DNA from: Malaya genurostris
Taxonomy: Eukaryota; Arthropoda; Insecta; Diptera; Culicidae
Direction of reading: 5' to 3'
DNA length: 64,000 nucleotides
Assembly: GCF_030247185.1 (NCBI RefSeq)
Contig: NC_080570.1
Location: 119,192,689 to 119,256,688, forward strand
The notes below the pieces were generated by a model. It did no database searches. It saw only the letters and a program-made list of their open reading frames with translations, and was not told where the DNA came from. The position numbers were made by a program, and so were the translations under genes. Every line of letters begins with the position of its first letter. The stretch's first letter is position 1. Below, piece after piece: positions 34,600 to 45,889 of this stretch.

Positions 34600-34799
34600 T
34601 ATTTTACATAAAAAATAATTCATTTGTGAGTAAATGACGCTGTATTATTTTCAGATGTTTAAAATATGTGGACCGGTATAACATCAGACTTTAAAAAAAA
34701 ATCAATCAAAAAACCATGCGTATCCATCAAATTATCATCAGATGGAAACGCATGGTATTTAGTTCTGAAACCATACGCCACTCGCCATACTGTTTGCCT

Positions 34800-35190
34800 T
34801 TTTCGCACTCGGACGACGGTTTTGAGGTAGTCAGGCACATCATCATCATCATATTGAAATTCTGGAGCAAATCCAAAATATGAATTTCAGTTCTTCATTC
34901 TGGAACAAAATTTTTGATCTCGAACCTGATTTTTGATTAGGAATTAAATTCCTCGGTTCAGGTTCAGAATTCATTAGCAGAATTCGCAGCTTGGAATCTG
35001 GAAATAAGCTTTGGAACTGAATTCAGGGTCGGAGTTCAGGCTCAGTTTAGTTCTAGATTTCAGAAAATGAGTTCAGCTGTAAATTGAGGAACTGAATTCT
35101 TGATTCGGATTCCGAACCGGAATGTTGCAACTGAATTCTGAACCAGTCCCAGGTTCCGAATACAGTTCTTAAATCCAGTTCCAGTTCATA
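34800..35190 (+). repeat. dispersed module plus 13-mer patch
   Basis: GACGACGGTTTTGAGGTAGTC, as in the TATA-bearing modules, is followed directly by degenerate 13-mers (GAATTCAGGGTCGGAGTTCAGG-like). The TATA segment is missing here; a (CAT)n run replaces it. Confidence 0.6.
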
Positions 35191-35585
35191 AATAAACAAT
35201 ATCAAAAAGTACTCAACAATTTCCGTTCTGAGAAGCACTTTTACCAAATGTTTGACAGTGTGTACTGATTCCCAACCAGACACGCTTCAATCAAACCCAC
35301 GCCAGGAAAATTGCCGTATCTGAGAAAGTTCTTTCATGGTTTTTTCGCGAACATAAGGATGGCTTCTTGCAAACGCCGCCTAATCGTCATCAAGCTGATT
35401 TGAATTCCCATTCCGGCATGCGTAATGTTAGCTTCACCCAACTTCCAAAGTAGAATTATTCCAACACATCTGCTTTATCACTTTGTCGTGTTTTCAGAAT
35501 GTGGCTCTTGTGAGTAAACAAAGGAATCTCGGCTCTAACGAGGAAAACAGATTGGATAAAATGTGTTTAATCCACCTTACAGTGA

Positions 35586-35930
35586 GATGATGATGATGAT
35601 GGTTCCACCTCATACCCCTACAAAGGTGTGAGCTGAACGAGTTATCTAAGTGATAATTAATATTATTACATACTTTAACCAGTAATCAAAAATTGAAACG
35701 AGCTGGTTAACTTTCGTCGATAGAAGCAGCTGAACAAAAAGAAATTACTATACTACATTATATATTACAATTACTATCCAGGGTTGATCAAGGTAATTTC
35801 CAACCCGGGAAGATCCTTGAACAAATTAGGAATCGAACCCAATATCTCGACCAGAATCAGACAATAATTCACCCGGCCCTTCCCGCCGGACCAGTGTATC
35901 GCTATCACCACCAGCTACGATGGGATAACG
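35586..35930 (-). repeat. SINE-like repeat with Pol III B box
   Basis: Minus strand: TAGCTGGTGGTGATAGCGATA and, about 90 bases on, GGTTCGATTCC (perfect B box, near 35838-35828), a unique body, and a (CATCAT)n tail at about 35600-35586. This layout fits a tRNA-derived SINE, though the A box is imperfect and the box spacing is long. Confidence 0.4.
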
Positions 35931-36169
35931 AGACTGCGAATGAGCAGAGCCAAGCCCAATTTCATCAACAACTGTTGATCCCAGCATAACTCAAGAAAAC
36001 CATAATTGGTCTCGAACAATAATATCTCTTAATTCAGCCATATTCCATTTCTAGATTGTCTTTGACTGCGTTACGCGCGCGGGCTCAAACTTTTGTAGAC
36101 AACTCATTTATTTTATCTATATCAACTCTAAAATACTTATAACAAAAAATCGTTCATCATCATACAGAT

Positions 36170-37120
36170 CATAATAAAATAGTTCAGTTCGCTTTCACAT
36201 CTCATCCAAGTCAGTCGATAAAACAAAACCGCTTACGTTCGGGACAGAAGAAACCAAGTACAGTATTGTGTAGTGAACAATAGAACGTTCTCGAAATGAG
36301 TGAACCAAACGAACAAAAGCTACCGCCGGTACGAAAGAATACAATTATTGTTGACTTCAGACAGTGCAAAATTCGACCTTCGATACGAGAGCTTAAGGAG
36401 CAGATGCTTCTTGACATTAAACGTGTGCATTTACTTCAATGCAATAAGACCAATAATGTTGTTTATATCCAGTTCTATAAAGAGTTGGATGCAATTCAAT
36501 TCGCCAAAGACAATAATAATGTGCACTATGCGGAACACGAGAACATTAAATACAACATTCCAGTATATATGGAAGATAGTGCTATAGAAGTGCGTGTGCA
36601 TGATCTTCCCTCAAGCGTCATCGATCCTTATATTCGTAAAACTATGTCCCAATACGGATAGATTCTCTCTATCGAAAAAGAAAAGAAAAGAATTTTTTCC
36701 CCATTATTCTAAATGGCGTACGTTTGTTACGGAGGCCTATACCTTCTTATGTGACATTCGGTCAGGATACAAGAATCCCGTGCAAATCACTTGTTACCTA
36801 TGACAATGTCAATATTGCCAAAAAGCTGTTCACTACGGTAAGCCATGTGATAAACTGGACAAGGAGACAACTACACCAAAGGACAACGGTGCTTCCTTCA
36901 CACCAACCCCAAGCATCCCCAGTACACCTGTGACAGCCACCAACAACAATGAAGCATCACCTTCAACGAATCCATCTTCATCCCCTATAGAATAAAGTAC
37001 ACCAGCTGCAGTTAATAACAATTTATTTAAAAAAAATCGGCTCAATCGGCCACGTAAAGCTTGTACGCAAATAGGCCTGAATAAAAATATCTCTTTAATA
37101 AAAAAAAAATCTACAAAAAA
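36170..37120 (+). mobile_element. LINE 5' UTR and ORF1 fragment
   Basis: A leader (36170-36295) without other genes runs into an ORF1 pseudogene; A-rich sequence with AATAAA-like motifs follows at 37080-37120. No reverse transcriptase follows, so the element is 3'-truncated or rearranged. Clade not certain. Confidence 0.6.
36296..36996 (+). pseudogene. LINE ORF1 protein, frameshifted
   Basis: The first 121 codons are open: MSEPNEQKLPPV, an RRM-like region (IIVDFRQCKIRPS, VVYIQFYKE), then AIEVRVHDLPSSVIDPYIRK, a segment I know from mosquito LINE ORF1 proteins. A TAG replaces the next codon at 36659. The rest is readable only by changing frame: LNGVRLLRRPIPSYVTFG, then a CCHC knuckle CQYCQKAVHYGKPC, then a Ser/Thr/Pro tail ending SSSPIE and a stop at about 36996. 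ORF1 proteins coat element RNA. At least two frameshifts and one stop make it a pseudogene. Confidence 0.75.
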
Positions 37121-37129
37121 TAGTGATAA

Positions 37130-38750
37130 GTCAAAATACATTCTTCTTCATTTTACATGATGATACTTTTTTTTCAATCACTGATTTTCTCAGAAATAGT
37201 CGAACCGATTTCCACAAACTTAGATTCATATGAAAGGTCATACTTTTCGCAAACAAACAAATTCCGTTCGATCCGGTAAAAAATTATAAAAGTATTATAT
37301 TTATTCACAAACATAAAAATAAAAATGTTAATATGTATCAAAGATGTAAAGGTCAACCTAGATTTTTTCGAAAAACTGAATTCATGTTATGCATTGATAT
37401 GAGAAAGGCAAAAACAACTACTACTGAAACTCCTAATAGTTTGAGTGCATGATAAATGATGGTGAGGTACGCTCAGAAGAAGAACTAATCGAGTTGTACG
37501 AAAATGAAACTAGGTAACAACTAGTTGAAATCAGGAATTAGAAGAAAAAAATTAACAGTAAGGGCCGTTACCATTATCGTTGATTTTCGTAAAAGTTTTC
37601 TGAATTCCTGAAAGTCTGAAAAAGGCGGATGGGTAATGTCAGAGCCATAACTGGTACCTCGTTGAGTGCGAGTTTCCAACAAGAACATGCTCTCATTTGC
37701 TACTTAGTTTTAGACTCACTTTCGAAATAAAAATTTTCTAGCTCTTAAATTGATAGTTTTTACTCTCGGCAAAAACATCAACGAAAGCTGATTAAATTAA
37801 CCAATGTTAATTTGTGTGTGTGTGTGTGTTGCATTAACTTTTCTCGGAGATGGCTGAACCGATTTTCACAAACTTAGATTCAAATAAAAGGTCCTGTGGT
37901 CTCATACGTAATTCCTGAAATTTATCCGGATCCGATCAAATTTTATACCATCACTGAAAAGGGCGAAAAACCGTAAACAGTTTTCTTAATCGACCTCAAA
38001 TCTTCTCCAATGGATAGTTTTTATCAGTAGAGGGTCAAACAAACCGATTTCGGGTATAAGAATCGAAGAAAATTATTTTGAAGAATGCCACAGTTTTATA
38101 TATGATAGTATGAGTGAAATGAGAAAGGCATCATTACACCACCAGGTGGATTAAAACAGGTTTTTTGAATTTCATTTGGCTCCGAATCCCGGTTATTACA
38201 AGGAAATATGTTCAAATTTATGAAGAAATGCGCATTAAATTTTCTCTGAAATTTCTAAACCGACTTTCATTAACTAAGAAGCAAATGAAAGGTTTTGAAA
38301 TTCCTTAAAAAGTCCCCGAAAAGTTGATCCAGATCTGAATTCCGGTTGTGGTATTACAGTGCGATTAGTGAAAATTTTCAATTTCGTGAGTATTTTTTTA
38401 CAAGCGATGGCAGATTTTTTTATAAAACAAGGTGAACATTTTTATAAAACTTACTGCTAGAATTCATCTAGTTGGCAGATCTTGTTAGTTAGTGAATATA
38501 TAAAACTACTTTGGGACTACTAGTCCCTACTAGACTACTACTAGCACCGATAATAGTGAAGGAAAGCTCCAAAAAAGCGGAACTCACTTCGTTTTCTCAG
38601 CAACGGTTAAGCCGATTTTCACGAATCATGATTCAAATTAAAGCTCTCATTAAATAAACTGTGCAATTTCATTAAGATCCGACTTCCGGTTCCGAAATTA
38701 TAGGACGATGAGTGTCAAAACATTCAAATCGTCATTCAAAATGACTATGC
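37130..38750 (+). repeat. dispersed GGCTGAACCGATTTTCACAAACTTAG repeats
   Basis: Four or more diverged monomers (near 37170, 37840, 38250 and 38600) share a CAACGGTTAAGCCGATTTTCAC-like core, ACAAACTTAGATTC, and end in GAGAAAGGCA; one has a (TG)n run at 37816. The copy ending near 38150 carries ATTACACCACCAGGTGGATT. Same superfamily as 21480-21960. A palindrome-bearing end lies at 37618-37655. Confidence 0.65.
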
Positions 38751-39739
38751 AAAACTGGTACGCGTCGGTACGTGCGGCTTCGTTCCGTTCGCAAGCGTGC
38801 TTTGTTCAATTTTGTATAGCGTGCAGGGTTGCCACATTTAAATCTATATTTTTCAGGTGAAAAAAATGTAAATTTGTAACTCTTTGATTTAATTTGTTAG
38901 TGTTAGTACATGTACAAATCATGATAACGATGCTTGTCTACCGGGAAAAGAGGTCAAAATCTTTGAAATGGGACTTACTTTATTGTCTAATATATGACTA
39001 AATACATTTTCACTAATTGAAATTCGATGTTATGGTTTTATGCAAAAGAAATCCTCAAACCAAGTTTGCAAACCGCTTCCGTATCGTAATTTATACGAGT
39101 ATTTTTAAGTACACAGTACTCATCACTCCGTAATAGAAAATCGAACCCGGGTTAAATTGTGCAGAAGTAAGTGATGAAAGAAGCTCTTCCGTTTGAATCT
39201 AGGTTCTTTGAAAATCGCTTTATAGTCGCGAAATTGGGATAAGTTTCATTTTAGGGTCTTTTGACTACAGCTTCCGGGTCATTCGAAACTGGGAATAGAT
39301 GCATTCTAAATTTTTTTTTAATCCTTATTAGTTGACTCGCAATTTTCAAGAACTGGTTTTACAGCTTTTACGTGACGTCGCGCGGATGTGACTTAAATTC
39401 AATTGAAACCACTCTAGGAACATTTGCTTTAGAACTAAATTGATGAAAAACGATTCCAATATCTCAGCCGGGAGTTTCATTTTCGGAATCTCCGGAACCG
39501 GACGTCACAAGTGAATGTTCTTAATTAGGCACCGATTGGCCGTCAATCACTATGACTTGCAAATCAAGGCAATGTGGGTTGCAACAATTAGCACCTATTG
39601 CGTCACGATTTATAGGGGTTTTTCACACTCAACCGTAGCTCCGTAAGATTTGATCACGCATATAAAACTATTGATAGTTATATTTAACGAATAAAAAACA
39701 AAGCGAATCTGTTTTTAAATTTTGTTTATCACCACACAG
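38751..39739. other. intergenic, no gene
   Basis: No recognised feature; a few short fragments resemble the TTCCGGAACCGGACGTC type of repeat. Confidence 0.35.
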
Positions 39740-40600
39740 GGCACGCGACTTCTGTCAAATCACGACCTACATTTATGGTTCTAACTTCTGATAAGCTTTC
39801 GTATCACTTGGAACCACTTTCAAAACATTGCCGAACTCACGATATATTCACAGGCACACAAAAAAGAAAAACAACTCACGTAAACGACAAACTGACGAAC
39901 CTCGGATCCTTCTGGTTTTGTTGGATAGTCCTCCGCCCGATGCTCCGTTAATGATTAGCGCACTCCACCGTAAGTAAGATTCAAGGTCGCCGCTTATCGT
40001 CAATCACACCGTCGGTTTTTGCAAATGAATTTGGCTGTGTGCAGCGCCGTTGAGTTGCGCCGGACGATCTTCTCCGTAGACCTGCCGTCCGATGAGTGTC
40101 AACGATTGACGGCGGTCCGACAACCGAAGGTGCGCCCGCTGCCACACATCGGATTCATTTGTAATAAATTCGCAAGCTAGATAGCGCACGGGTGCTTGGT
40201 CAATAAGTAGTATGCAGACGAGAGAGAGAGAGAGAAAAAAAGAGAGATATAGACAAGGGAAGAATTTAACTCAGATGAGAAGCTATCCGGCGGTACAAGT
40301 GACTAGTTGTTTATGATGATGATGAAGCTGTTTTTTGATGAAGCTGTCATTTTTATCGTACCGCCCGATGCAAATAATCGAATGGCTTTTGGACTAGAGT
40401 TACCTATTCTAGCGATTAAATTTGGCCCATGACAACAATACGTTCATTAAGCGTTTATTTTTGGGACTACCAATCAAATCTGTAGTTCCGGTGTATAGTT
40501 TATGAGACTGCTCGTCGCATGTCAACAATGTTTCATGTGGCAGTGGTTGTTTATCGTTGCCTGAGAAGATTTGTTTGGTTACCGTTTTTCAAATAAAATC
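39740..40600. promoter_or_regulatory. duplicated conserved non-coding block, copy 1
   Basis: GC-richer than its surroundings and alignable with 58640-59340: shared landmarks are TTCTGATAAGCTT, TCGTCAATCAC, CCGACAACCGAA, CAAGCT(A)GATAGCG and TTTA(T/C)GATGATGA(T/C)GATGAAGCT. A (GA)n run lies at 40219-40245. No frame is kept between the copies, so it is more likely a promoter, enhancer or 5' exon than a protein gene. Confidence 0.5.
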
Positions 40601-41509
40601 ACAATCGAATGGGTGAAGGCCATCTGCGTGTGATGTGGAACTACAATTATTATCATTCATTCAAATACGTTCCCATCTAACAGGTTATTTTACGTGGAAT
40701 CATCACGTAAGGTCTGAGAGCTAGATTACAAGCAGAATAAATTGTGTTTTCAATGACCAGATCCATCCAGTAGTCTTATTATTGTCTATGTAAATTTGTT
40801 TCATTTGTAGAAGAACTTTCATAGGTATATTTCGAAATACGTTACCCTCCAAGCCAACTGTATTCCTATGTAATGTTTTTTTATTTCAAGTTTAAGGTTT
40901 CTTCGCAATCAAATCATCATCAAATCAAAAACACATGTTTACAGTAGAGAACTTCTATCATCGAATTACTTAGGAAAAAAAATTTGATTTCGAACTGTGA
41001 AAAATGGAACTATCTGAATTATGGAAGAAATTCGAATCACCGAAAATAAAACGAATGTACGGGACTACTATCAAAACTTGTCATCAAATATCATGCAGCA
41101 GATATCAGTAGATGCATCGGTTTCGTGGTGAAGCAAAATTCAAAGGATCTATTTTCAGAAGAATGTTTGTGAAATTTCATGAGATGTTAATTAATATACA
41201 CTCTTCTTTACGGAGGAACGAAAAAATGATCAAGGAAAAAGATGCAGAAGGATGTGATAAGGAAGTATATGGGATAGGAAAGAGAATCATTGAGAAAAAA
41301 ACGCGGGAGGATAATGTTAAAGACATTACTGGTGTACGTGATGACATGTTTCTTTTACACTTTCGAATAACAATAATCGTTCCTATTGGTTGATTGATTA
41401 TGTGTATTTGGCTACTATTAATGACAAACGTATTCTGCCACACAAGTAACCTTAAACAAAAGGAAGTAAAACTGTAAAACATACAATGTTCTAGCTGTAT
41501 TTTAATTCA
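40601..41509. other. intergenic, no gene
   Basis: One 93-codon lysine-rich frame (41112-41393) has no recognisable domain and is probably chance. Confidence 0.35.
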
Positions 41510-42260
41510 TCCAACTCTGAACATTTAGGAACTGAAGCTGGAAGAACTAACTTCGGAACCTAGAACTGGTGTCGAATTCAGTTGCGAAACTTAGATTTGG
41601 AATCTACATTATGAATTCAGTTCATGAATTGAATTATAAAATTCTGGAACTGGTACCGAATTTAATTCTGAACTTTATTTCCGAACCTGAATTACGGAAT
41701 TGAATTCAGACTCAAAATCTATTCAATTGCAGCATGCAGGTTCATAATGATGGAATTGAATTCTGATTCTGAATTTAGGAATTAAATTCTGAAACTAAGT
41801 GCAGGAATTAAATTATTGTTCAAAAGCTAGTTCAGAAACTCTGGCTCGAAGTTCAGGTCTAGAATTTTGATGCAGAATCCAGATCTAAAATTCTTATCTT
41901 AAATTTTGTTTCTGAGAACCAAAACGCTGGGCATGACTTCCGAACGTATATTATGACACTCAAGTTAGTTCTAAGATCTTCCCAGTTCCAACAATCTGAT
42001 TCCGGAACTTAAAATAGGAACTCAGTTCCCGAGCTTTAGTTTTAACTGTTGAACCTGCATTCGTAACGTACTAACGTACCGTACAAGAAGAAGTGATCAT
42101 TTTTCGTCCATGGTTTACATTTTCTACCTTTTATACTCATCCAGTTGGACTGAGAATTACTCAAAACGATCGTTCGAGTGCGAAAAAGGTCAACAAGTTT
42201 CCAAAAGTTGGAAAAATCTGAATTTTTTCACGTTTCATCATCTACTGATGAGCAGAAAAT
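41510..42260 (-). repeat. TATA-bearing module with 13-mer array
   Basis: On the minus strand: TTTTTCGCACTCGAACGATCG, then TATAAAAGGTAGAAAATG (about 42139-42122), then from 42060 down to 41510 degenerate 13-mers (CTGAATTC / GGAACTG type). Same order as at 44900. Confidence 0.6.
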
Positions 42261-42350
42261 AAAACTTGAAAAAAAACTCGTTCTATCCATCAGAAAGCAT
42301 ATTACACCTCGAAGTAATATCTTTGAAGTCGTTACATAAATAATGTAAAC

Positions 42351-42450
42351 TTTGCGTTTTATAAGCGGTTCCAATTGAGCTGCTAGATGACGACGACAGT
42401 TCAATTTGAATTGCTTTAAGCACTGTTGAGCCGAAGGCGAAACGTGTAGA
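42351..42450 (+). ncRNA. hammerhead-ribozyme-like motif, copy 3
   Basis: CTGTTGA (42423-42429; one change from CTGATGA), a perfect stem II GCC-GAA-GGC and invariant GAAA (42439-42442). Stem II pairs by a C-G where copy 1 has T-A, a compensatory difference. ACGTGTAG after GAAA can pair with CTTTGCGT (about 42350-42357) as stem III with one mismatch. Stem I holds an extra hairpin. Confidence 0.42.
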
Positions 42451-42539
42451 AAAAAATGAGACAAAATATGTGCTTTTTTGTACAAACCAAAAACTCCTAA
42501 ATGTTGATTTTTTTTAGATATTCATGGTTATCCAACACA

Positions 42540-42700
42540 GTTGAAATTTTAATCTTAAATTTCTGATCATATTTCTGATAACATGGAGAAAGAATTATGT
42601 GGTTGCGTTTAGTAAAATTCGAGATATTTTACTCATTCTTCCACAGGGCGAATTTTGAAAAGGTGCTCCATAGTAAAGTAATTCGTATTTGAAAACGATG
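42540..42700 (-). repeat. decayed hairpin-module copy
   Basis: Inverse of the 44580-44760 module (GATCATATTT, GAAAGAATTATGT, ATAGTAAAGTAA); the GTCGT hairpin has decayed. Confidence 0.55.
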
Positions 42701-42805
42701 TCGGTCGACAGATTTGGTGAGTACCGAAAATTTTACTGCCATTTTCTAACTAGTGTTGTTGGTAAAATTTTATCTTTCTCAAAGCTCCATGCTGGAAGCT
42801 AACGT

Positions 42806-43120
42806 TAAGATGTTATGATGCATTACATGCGTTACTTTTGTTTGTAAATTATAAGCATTACATGTGTTACTATTCGTTAGTTATAAGGGATTACGAACGG
42901 TTACATGTGTTACTTGTTTGTAATTTATGCGCGTTACATGCGTTAATTTTTAGGGTTCATGTGTTATGAGGCGTTACATAGGTTACTTATTTTATTCATA
43001 AGAGTTACATGCGTTAATTTTTTTACGTTTTAAGTGTTACTTCTTTGTAAGTTAAAGGGTGTTACATGCGTTGGTTTCCGTACGTCATAGGCGTTACTCT
43101 TTAGTAAATTATAGGTGTCA
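42806..43120 (+). repeat. ~35-bp minisatellite
   Basis: About eight diverged units of GTTACATGCGTTACTTTTTTG plus TAAATTATAA. Spacing varies from about 32 to 43 bp. Non-coding. Confidence 0.75.
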
Positions 43121-43919
43121 CATTTCCAATGCGTTTGACATGAAGACGTCTTACTTAAATATGGAGCGCCAAACGATCTTTTCATATCACATTGTCGAAG
43201 CCAATACGTAGCGCTCTGAGCTTGAGCACTTTGCCTAATGCATCAAAATTGTGTGTATACATTCATATACATACAACATAAACTTCCAAGTAGCTCTTGT
43301 CGTTGTGTTAGTGTCATTTCCGTGCACAGTTTCAAGAAGCGAAGCTATTATTCAGCTCAATATTTAGATTGATTGTTCTCCTAATCACATTTGGCTCTGT
43401 GAGAACTTGTATGCACACATTTAGAAGAGGCTTCAGTGACTTATGCTTATGACAGTTGAAAACAAATTGCTGTCTCAGTTTCAACGTCACAGCGGTTTTA
43501 TTGATAGATTTACTCGACGTACACAGCGCCGAATCCGTCTGTTGTATAGAACGAAATAAGTTTAAGAAAAAAATCCTGATATCATACCACATAATCAGTG
43601 CACAACCCGTAGATTCTGTCACGAGACGCCTATGATCTTAGGTTCTGGAGCTAGATTTTGGAACTGTCATTCAGGTTCGGAACTCTTGTTGAGTCTGCTG
43701 TTGTGAGTTCTAGAGCTAATTTCACCAACTGAATTATTGATCTGGATTCAAACCGGAAGGTTTCGAATTTCAGTTGCAGGAATTCAGGTGTTGGTGTAGA
43801 TGAATAAAGTGGTGGGAAAAGGTACTCAACTAAATATCACAAATCGATTTTTAGAACCATTAAAATATTCCCAAAAGATTATGCGAAATTTTTCTCCACC
43901 TAATATGTAAATCTTCATA
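43121..43919. other. intergenic with a short 13-mer patch
   Basis: 13-mers at 43630-43800. No gene seen elsewhere. Confidence 0.4.
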
Positions 43920-43922
43920 TCT

Positions 43923-44475
43923 TCAAACACCGATAGCATTGTTTGTTGAATTGTTACTGGACTTAATGAAATGATAAAGAAGTTTCATGAAAGGAAGGTC
44001 ACGACAAGCAAGAATGGCGCGAACTGGGACATTGGATAGTCTACCTTGGGTACGCAAGGAATTTATTAGTTGAGATCTGGCATCACGATACTTCACGCAT
44101 GTCCAAACGACATGATCAATATCGCGATAACCATCGCCACAAGCACAATGATTAGTTTCGGAAAGTCCAATTCGAATGAGATGTGCATCTAACGTGTAGT
44201 GATTCGGCATGAGTCTGGACATCACACGAATGAAATCCCTACTCACATCCAGTCCCCTGAACCACGCCTTTGTCGATATTTTAGGAATAATTGAGTGTAT
44301 CCACCGACCCAGATCATCTCTATCCCAAGAAGCTTGCCAGATGGCAAGTGTTCTTTGGCGAGACGCGCTATAGAATTCGTTGAAAGCAATTTCACCCTCA
44401 ATAGCACCACGTTTGGCTAAAATATCGGCTCTTTCATTACCTGGAATGGAGCAATGAGCCGGGACCCAAACTCAC
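43923..44475 (-). pseudogene. LINE 3' end: RNase H-like tail and CCHC motif
   Basis: Minus strand: WVPAHCSIPGNERADILAKRG (end of an RNase H domain), then a linker (WQASWDRDDLGRWIHS), then MSRLMPNHYTLDAHL and the CCHC motif CACGDGYRDIDHVVWTC typical of LOA/I/R1-group LINE C-termini, ending NNAIGV at 43923. The frame is open across about 180 codons but loses the rest of RNase H upstream at a stop near 44470. It would have degraded RNA in RNA-DNA hybrids. Fragment only. Confidence 0.75.
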
Positions 44476-44569
44476 ACAAATTTTTATTTGCGATCGTTTG
44501 GTACGCAGTTTGCACTGCAAGCGGTTCACTAAACTGATTATGTTCACTCGTGATGTGCATATTTCAACA

Positions 44570-45000
44570 GTTGAATAATTCTTATAGCTTTTGTCGTGAA
44601 TACGACTTACTTTACTATGGGGCGCCTTTTCAAAATTAGCCATATGGAAGAATGGGCAGAACTTAATCGCGAATATCTCGACTTGTATTAATGGTAGCAA
44701 CATAATTCTTTCACCATTTCATCAAAAATATGATCAGGAATTCAGGATAATATTTTGAACAGTGTGCGATAACCACAAACAACTCAAAAATTAAGTTTTC
44801 TTAAAATTTGAAAACAACGCGGAAAACTTTTTACTTTCGCTTGGGTTTTTCGCGCAAGGACGACGTTTTTGAGATAGTCAGGCACATATCTTCAACTGAA
44901 TGCGTATAAAAGGGGAACCGTGGTCGAAAATCGATCATTTCTTTTCGTGCGTTCGATGGAAGCAGACGTCGTGGGAGTGGAATCATCAACCAGCAGCGAC
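44570..45000 (+). repeat. TATA-bearing dispersed module, best-preserved copy
   Basis: GTCGTGAATACGAC hairpin, TTACTTTACTATGGGGCGCC, a ~250-bp body, GACGACGTTTTTGAGATAGTC, then TATAAAAGGGGAACCG (44906-44921) and an initiator-like ATCATTTC about 32 bases on. Predicted start about 44938. Transcription would run into the 126-bp array and then 13-mers. Promoter activity is inferred from sequence only. Confidence 0.6.
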
Positions 45001-45740
45001 AGAGAATGCACCTTCTGCGTGGTTAATAAAAACCTCAAACGCTCAGGTCGCATCTCTCATTCGCTTGCTGGCCATCGAAGCGCGAGGACCAGCCAGCAGC
45101 AGCAGCGGGAGTTAACCAGCAGCGAGAGAGAATGCACCTTCTGCGTGGTTAATAAAAACCTCAAACGCTCAGGTCGCATCTCTCATTCGCTTGCTGGCCA
45201 TCGAGGCGAGAGGACCAGCCAGCAGCAGCAGCGGGAGTTAACCAGCAGCGAGAGAGAATGCACCTTCTGCGTGGTTAATAAAAACCTCAAACGCTCAGGT
45301 CGCATCTCTCATTCGCTTGCTGGCCATCAAGGCGAGAGGACCAGCCAGCAGCAGCAGCGGGAGTTAACCAGCAGCGAGAGAGAATGCACCTTCTGCGTGG
45401 TTAATAAAAACCTCAAACGCTCAGGTCGCATCTCTCATTCGCTTGCTGGCCATCGAGGCGAGAGGACCAGCCAGCAGCAGCAGCGGGAGTTAACCAGCAG
45501 CGAGAGAGAATGCACCTTCTGCGTGGTTAATAAAAACCTCAAACGCTCAGGTCGCATCTCTCATTCGCTTGCTGGCCATCAAGGCGAGAGGACCAGCCAG
45601 CAGCAGCAGCGGGAGTTAACCAGCAGCGAGAGTGAATGCACCTTCTGCGTGGTTAATAAAAACCTCAAACGCTCAGGTCGCATCTCTCATTCGCTTGCTG
45701 GCCACCAAGGCGAGAACCAGCAGCGACTGAAACAGGATTC
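45001..45740 (+). repeat. 126-bp tandem array, six units
   Basis: AGAGAATGCACC recurs at 45001, 45127, 45253, 45379, 45505 and 45631, exactly 126 bp apart. Units are nearly identical; the last loses part of its end. Because 126 is a multiple of three, one frame (44920-45774) stays open for 284 codons with a 42-residue repeat (ECTFCVVNKNLKRSGRISHS...QQQQR). A single, inverted, unexpanded unit is present at 19600-19660 and has no open frame, so the frame is probably a by-product of expansion. Confidence 0.9.
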
Positions 45741-45889
45741 TGAGTCTGTTATTGGATCTAAATTTAGGTCTTGAACTCAGGGTCCAGTTCTCTATTCCAG
45801 ACTTCTATTCGGTTCTTCTTAAAACCATAATAATACTCCTAAAGAATTATGCGGAATTTACTTTACTGTACCTCTATACAACCCATTTT

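Noticed and set aside
40004..40189. A 61-codon gene in the duplicated block
   Set aside because: The frame is not conserved in the homologous block at 58640-59340.
45001..45740. CRISPR-like array
   Set aside because: Whole units are repeated with no variable spacers, and the genome is eukaryotic.
44920..45774. A 284-residue protein gene
   Set aside because: The frame exists because the repeat unit is a multiple of three; the unexpanded homologous unit elsewhere is not open. Kept as a repeat and as a finding, not as a gene.
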